Below, one piece after another: positions 6,557 to 9,954 of a DNA stretch of 9,954 nt. The DNA lies in contig JANTGW010000025.1 of the NCBI GenBank assembly GCA_024762705.1, positions 1-9,954 of the forward strand, given 5' to 3'. The notes beneath the pieces were generated by a model, which worked only from the letters and a program-made list of their open reading frames with translations, was not told where the DNA came from and did no database searches. The first letter of the stretch is position 1. Every line of letters begins with the position of its first letter. The translations under genes and the position numbers were made by a program. The stretch comes from Sulfurimonas sp. (GTDB taxonomy: Bacteria; Campylobacterota; Campylobacteria; Campylobacterales; Sulfurimonadaceae).

Positions 6557-7582
6557 TTTACGTCGTAATTTCATCTTTCTTTTTGCAAGTTCACGCATAT
6601 CTTCAGTCGTATCGCTCTCATCCATGATCTCAACACCCAAAATCGTCTCAACACAATCTTCAAGTGTTATGATTCCTTCTGTCTGGTCATAATTATCTGT
6701 CACCAAGAACATGTGGTCTTTTTTAGATATGAACAGATCAAGTGCTTTACTCACCGGTATATTTTCATTAATGGTAAAGATCTCTTTTTTAATAGTTGCA
6801 AGTGTCACAGAATCATCTTGAAGCGCCTGTTTGAAAATCTTTTTAGTTAACACAAGACCGGTAACATTTTCCAATGAACCCTGATAAACTGGAATACGTG
6901 AAAACTTAAATATAGCCGGCTGGGTTTTAATAACTTCTTGAATAATCATGCTTTCATCCAAAGCGAAAACAACACTTCTTGGAGTTAAAACTTCACTGAC
7001 CTTTATGTTATCAAGATTTAACATATTTTCGATGACATCAGACTCTTTTTCATCTATTATACCTTCATCCTCACTCATCAACATACTTTCTAGCAATTCT
7101 TCTTTGGTTAAAGAGTGCGCATCCCTTTTGCCTTTTGAGATTTTGTTTGTAATTGCCAATGTGCTCAGTATTATTGGGTACGTAATCCAAATAAATGCTT
7201 GTATAAAATACGCAGCTATTGGAGCGAGCTGTTTCCAGTAAATTGCTCCAATAGTTTTTGGAATAATCTCAGATATGAACAAAATTGCAAAAGTAAGTAT
7301 AACTGAAACATAGACGACAGCATCATTTCCGAATATCTTTGATGCCTGAGCTCCAACTGCTGCAGCACCAAGAGTATTTGCAACAGTATTTAAAATTAGT
7401 ACAGACGCAATTGATTTATTAATATTCACTTTATGATGTCGAAGCAGTTTACCAATAGATGGTCGCTCTTTCTCTAAAACAGCTACATAGGACATGTTAA
7501 TAGAAAGCAGTACCGATTCTAAAATTGAGCATAAAAATGAAATACCGACCGAAAGTATAAAAAATATTATTAAGAGTTCCAA
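6539..7582 (-). CDS. CNNM/CorB-type transmembrane protein (DUF21) with CBS pair
   Basis: This 347-residue inner-membrane protein belongs to the CNNM/CorB group, whose studied members export or transport Mg2+. The DUF21 membrane domain (about 1-145) shows the family polar residues: SILES at 19-23, NTVAN at 65-69, and SEIIPKTIG at 104-112 in a helix kink. A linker with the acidic SEDEGIID (170-177) leads to a CBS pair (about 195-320), containing VLTPRS (198-203) and ITLEDCVETILG (305-316). The usual C-terminal CorC_HlyC domain is absent; the protein ends in a short basic tail. The start is TTG at 7582, with AAAGGA 10 bases upstream overlapping the mgtE stop. No ATG gives a full first helix. It lies 14 bases after mgtE, so both are probably made from one mRNA and may balance cellular Mg2+ together. 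Older annotations call such genes hemolysin, which the sequence does not support. Confidence 0.87.
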   Translation of the reverse strand: MELLIIFFILSVGISFLCSILESVLLSINMSYVAVLEKERPSIGKLLRHHKVNINKSIASVLILNTVANTLGAAAVGAQASKIFGNDAVVYVSVILTFAILFISEIIPKTIGAIYWKQLAPIAAYFIQAFIWITYPIILSTLAITNKISKGKRDAHSLTKEELLESMLMSEDEGIIDEKESDVIENMLNLDNIKVSEVLTPRSVVFALDESMIIQEVIKTQPAIFKFSRIPVYQGSLENVTGLVLTKKIFKQALQDDSVTLATIKKEIFTINENIPVSKALDLFISKKDHMFLVTDNYDQTEGIITLEDCVETILGVEIMDESDTTEDMRELAKRKMKLRRKEKESE

Positions 7583-7596
7583 TTTTTACAGTTCCT

Positions 7597-8925
7597 TTAA
7601 AGTAATATATATTTTGCTAAACCTAAAAAGCTAAAAAAGCCGACAACATCAGTTACAGTTGTTAAAATCACTGTACTGCCTATGGCAGGATCAATACCCA
7701 CTAACTTTAACATCAATGGAATCATTGCTCCAAAGAAACCAGCCATGAGAAGATTTATGATCATACTAAGTCCAATAACAACTCCTAACATCGGCATATT
7801 AAACCATATCCATGCTATTATACCCATTACAAGCGCAAAAAGCAGACCGTTCATCAAAGATATTGCAACCTCTTTTTTGATGGTCCTAAATGCATCTGAA
7901 TGCGATATTTCACCCAAGGCCAACTGTCTTACAACGACAGTAAGTGTTTGTGTTCCAGCATTTCCACCCATTGAAGCTACTATCGGCATCAAAACAGCTA
8001 GTGCTACCATGGAGTTGATAGTATCTTCAAAAAGACCGATGACCAAAGAGGCTGCAATGGCGGTCAGAAGATTAACTCCCAGCCAAGTAGCACGTTTTTT
8101 CGTTGCTCTGAGTACATCTTCATCATCTTCTGCTTCATCATCCACACCGGCAAGATTATACATCTGCTCTGTTGCATGTTCATTGATAATATCATAAATA
8201 TCATCCGAAGTGATACGACCGACCAAAATACCTTCATCGTTAACTACAGGCATAACAGAAAGATCATACTCTTTAAAGTAATTAACTACCTCTTTGATGT
8301 CTTCCGTATCCTTTGCTACCTTCGGTTCAAAAGACTCTTCACTCGCTTCTATGTTCTCTTTGATCGTTTTTGAAAAATCAAATATTAGTAGGTCATCCAA
8401 ACCTATCGTGTATAACAATTTATTGCTTTTATCTACAATGAAAAGGTTTTGAACATTCTCGAGAGCATTCTCTTTTCTTAAATGTGCAAATCGTTTGATA
8501 ACATCTTGAACGATCTCGTCTTCACGTGCAGTGAAGACCTCCAGCTGCATGTATGCACCAGCTTGGTTATCATCATACTTTTTAAGTTTTGAAATTTCAT
8601 GCTTATCTTCAGCATCAAGTGTGTCAAAAACTTTAGAAGCTACATTTTCATCTACATCTTCAAGTTCCTGCATGAATTCCAACTGGTCATCAGACTCCAG
8701 TTCACTGACAGCATGGGAAAGTTCGTCGACACTCAGATTTTCCACTACATCGTCAAAATATCTGTCTGGCAACGCAAGTGCTACATCTCCAACAAGATCT
8801 TTTGGTACAAGTTTAATGGCCTCACTGAAATCTTTTTCATCAAGACCTTTTAATATCTTTGCTATTTCAGCTGGATGCATTTCATTTACACTATGTGACT
8901 TGAGGTACTTGTTAAGTGCTTTCAT
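7597..8925 (-). CDS. mgtE: Magnesium transporter MgtE
   Basis: This is a Mg2+-selective channel/transporter of the inner membrane, gated by cytosolic Mg2+ in studied homologues. The 442 residues follow the standard plan. An acidic helical N domain (about 15-125) contains HPAEIAKIL near its start. The CBS pair is at about 130-255, with IGLDDLL at 174-180 and GRITSDDIYDII at 236-247. A connecting plug helix follows at about 260-285, then a five-helix membrane domain. The pore signature MPIVASMGGNAGTQT (313-327) is intact. GIDPA (410-414) and the pore-lining Asp in TDVVG (D426) are also present. Length matches Thermus MgtE (about 450). Asp/Glu-rich patches in the N and CBS domains fit intracellular Mg2+ sensing. 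The ATG at 8923-8925 has only a weak AAGAGA upstream; it lies 18 bases after the DUF481 gene. No M-box or other riboswitch is seen in the 18-base gap. Confidence 0.93.
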   Translation of the reverse strand: MKALNKYLKSHSVNEMHPAEIAKILKGLDEKDFSEAIKLVPKDLVGDVALALPDRYFDDVVENLSVDELSHAVSELESDDQLEFMQELEDVDENVASKVFDTLDAEDKHEISKLKKYDDNQAGAYMQLEVFTAREDEIVQDVIKRFAHLRKENALENVQNLFIVDKSNKLLYTIGLDDLLIFDFSKTIKENIEASEESFEPKVAKDTEDIKEVVNYFKEYDLSVMPVVNDEGILVGRITSDDIYDIINEHATEQMYNLAGVDDEAEDDEDVLRATKKRATWLGVNLLTAIAASLVIGLFEDTINSMVALAVLMPIVASMGGNAGTQTLTVVVRQLALGEISHSDAFRTIKKEVAISLMNGLLFALVMGIIAWIWFNMPMLGVVIGLSMIINLLMAGFFGAMIPLMLKLVGIDPAIGSTVILTTVTDVVGFFSFLGLAKYILL

Positions 8926-8943
8926 GAAGTCTCTTGTTCGTTT

Positions 8944-9687
8944 TTAAAAATCATAAATAAAGCTTGTTTTTTGGGAAAAATCATATTTTTCCACCCCGAT
9001 TGCTGGCTTTGTATCTTGATTGTATATTACTTCAAAATTGATTGAAAGTTTTTCATAAATTGTAACTTTTAATTCTGCAGAATTTGACAATATATAGTCA
9101 CTAAACTTATCTGTTCTAGGTTGATAATACCCAATGTATGAAAACCGTACACTTTGAGTAAACCTATTTTTATATGCAATATAAGTATTTAATCTTAAAT
9201 TATCTTCACTTGGATCTATACTTGTTGTATAATCAATATGTTCTGCAAAACCGCCAAAGCCTATATAAACACTTCCATACTTATTCATCCCAAGATAATA
9301 TCTTAGCCCGGCACCCGCCAAAAGCCTATCTTGTATCTTTGTAAACTTGTCAGTTTGAGACTGCACAAAAGCTTCCCAGTTCAGATTCTTTTCATGCAGA
9401 CTATGAATGTAACGTATGTGTGCATATGTTTGATTTGTATTGGCCGTTCCTGATGCTTTTGCATAGCTAAATGAAATATCACTCCATACAACATATGAAC
9501 TGTTGTTATCATACTGTATGCGAACGCCTGCACTGTATTCATCACTGTCTGTGTTACCTCTTTTGGTTGCAAATGAACCTTTGACTCCACCGCTAAAACC
9601 AGGTTGTGCACCTATGTCAACCGGTGCAATAGTAATTACTGCCTGTACACTCATAATGTATATTATGAGTAAAATAAATATCTTCAT
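8944..9687 (-). CDS. DUF481 family outer-membrane beta-barrel protein
   Basis: This 247-residue exported protein has a signal peptide with basic start MK, hydrophobic core FILLIIYIMS, and a likely cut after VQA (residue 16). The mature part is made of alternating amphipathic strands: GFSGGVKGSFATKRGNT (30-46), YSAGVRIQY, TYAHIRYIH, LLAGAGLRYYLG (122-133), VYIGFGGFAEH. It ends in the aromatic FIYDF, whose final Phe is the barrel-assembly signal of outer-membrane proteins. The pattern matches DUF481, a family including the salt-induced protein YdiY, whose molecular role is unknown. AAGGG lies 5 bases before the ATG. It is placed 14 bases downstream of the AMIN-domain gene and 18 before mgtE, suggesting an envelope component co-expressed with Mg2+ transport. 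Whether it is a channel is inference. Confidence 0.8.
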   Translation of the reverse strand: MKIFILLIIYIMSVQAVITIAPVDIGAQPGFSGGVKGSFATKRGNTDSDEYSAGVRIQYDNNSSYVVWSDISFSYAKASGTANTNQTYAHIRYIHSLHEKNLNWEAFVQSQTDKFTKIQDRLLAGAGLRYYLGMNKYGSVYIGFGGFAEHIDYTTSIDPSEDNLRLNTYIAYKNRFTQSVRFSYIGYYQPRTDKFSDYILSNSAELKVTIYEKLSINFEVIYNQDTKPAIGVEKYDFSQKTSFIYDF

Positions 9688-9701
9688 TTATACCCTTGTA
9701 T

Positions 9702-9954
9702 CTATAAAAGTGTGATCACGTATCCACCACTGATTCGATCTAGTTTGTAGTTATAATATCCGTCTAACTCTATTACAACTCTGTAGTAGCCTTTATGTGT
9801 TCCTACCCGTATTTTTGTAAACAAAGAGGTTTCATCTAAACTTTTTACAAAACTTCCTATGTCAGTCTCGCGCTTGAAATCGCAAACTATTCTGTGTGGC
9901 TTGACCACTAAAAAGTTCCGTAATAGCTTATCCTTTGTTAATATTTTTAGTTTA
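9702..9954 (-). CDS. AMIN-domain-containing protein, C-terminal part (5'-partial)
   Basis: The last 83 residues of a protein whose start is beyond the window end; the frame is open through 9954. A GTG at 9908 is an internal codon, not a start, because domain sequence continues upstream of it (KDKLLRNFLV). The pattern hydrophobic strand, PHRIVCDFKR, then KIRVGTHKGYYRVVIELDG and YVITLL at the end resembles the AMIN domain. That beta-sandwich directs periplasmic amidases and secretin-like proteins to the cell wall or division site. No amidase or secretin domain follows, so the AMIN domain closes the protein. It stops with TAG 14 bases before the DUF481 gene and is the first visible gene of the leftward operon. 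Function beyond probable periplasmic wall or envelope binding is unknown. Confidence 0.7.
   Translation of the reverse strand, partial: KLKILTKDKLLRNFLVVKPHRIVCDFKRETDIGSFVKSLDETSLFTKIRVGTHKGYYRVVIELDGYYNYKLDRISGGYVITLL

Noticed and set aside
8926..8943. Mg2+ riboswitch (M-box or ykoK type) ahead of mgtE
   Set aside because: Only 18 bases separate mgtE from the preceding gene, so no leader exists there. Any leader would be before the AMIN gene, outside the window.
7682..8947. Several plus-strand open frames (7682-8197, 8176-8373, 8531-8947)
   Set aside because: All are antisense to mgtE, with low-complexity Ser-rich translations. The MgtE motifs make the minus-strand reading certain.
9702..9908. 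A complete 68-residue small protein starting at GTG 9908
   Set aside because: The frame remains open to the window end with AMIN-like sequence upstream of the GTG, so this is the tail of a longer protein.

Overview
The window is a densely packed, AT-rich stretch (GC roughly 38% by eye) carrying ten protein genes, two of them cut by the window edges. It has no RNA genes, mobile elements or CRISPR, and no gene-free stretch above 300 bases. Gene content and style suggest a Campylobacterota chromosome, possibly a Sulfurimonas-like sulfur oxidiser. The pointers are short intergenic gaps, AT-rich extended -10 promoters, an SQR-like flavoprotein, and a DUF481 barrel beside an AMIN-domain protein. 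This placement is inference; no marker gene is present.

Left part (1-5264): a partial panE-like ketopantoate reductase reads leftward. Diverging from it is a rightward run of four genes: a small SAM methyltransferase, a glutamine-dependent asparagine synthetase overlapping it by one base, an SDF-family dicarboxylate/acidic amino acid symporter, and an EamA/DMT permease overlapping the symporter by 23 bases. The two divergent units share a palindromic -10 region of about 12 bp. The run combines aspartate-to-asparagine conversion with possible acidic amino acid uptake and metabolite export.

Middle (5265-6560): a monocistronic FAD/NAD(P) oxidoreductase of the sulfide:quinone oxidoreductase superfamily has its own promoter. 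It keeps two of the three cysteine positions typical of SQR and lacks the middle one, so its substrate is open. A small hairpin lies between it and the convergent operon.

Right part (6539-9954, all leftward): in transcription order, a partial AMIN-domain protein, a DUF481 outer-membrane barrel, the Mg2+ channel/transporter MgtE, and a CNNM/CorB-type protein with a CBS pair and a TTG start. Gaps are 14-18 bp, so this looks like one operon combining envelope proteins with two CBS-regulated Mg2+ transport proteins.

The most unexpected signal is not a gene. A palindromic decamer TTACATGTAA (oriented consensus TTACATGTAAA[G/C]) occurs four times exactly and once with one mismatch inside three neighbouring genes at 560-1985. 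It lies on both strands and in two reading frames, and I found no copy in the remaining 8 kb.
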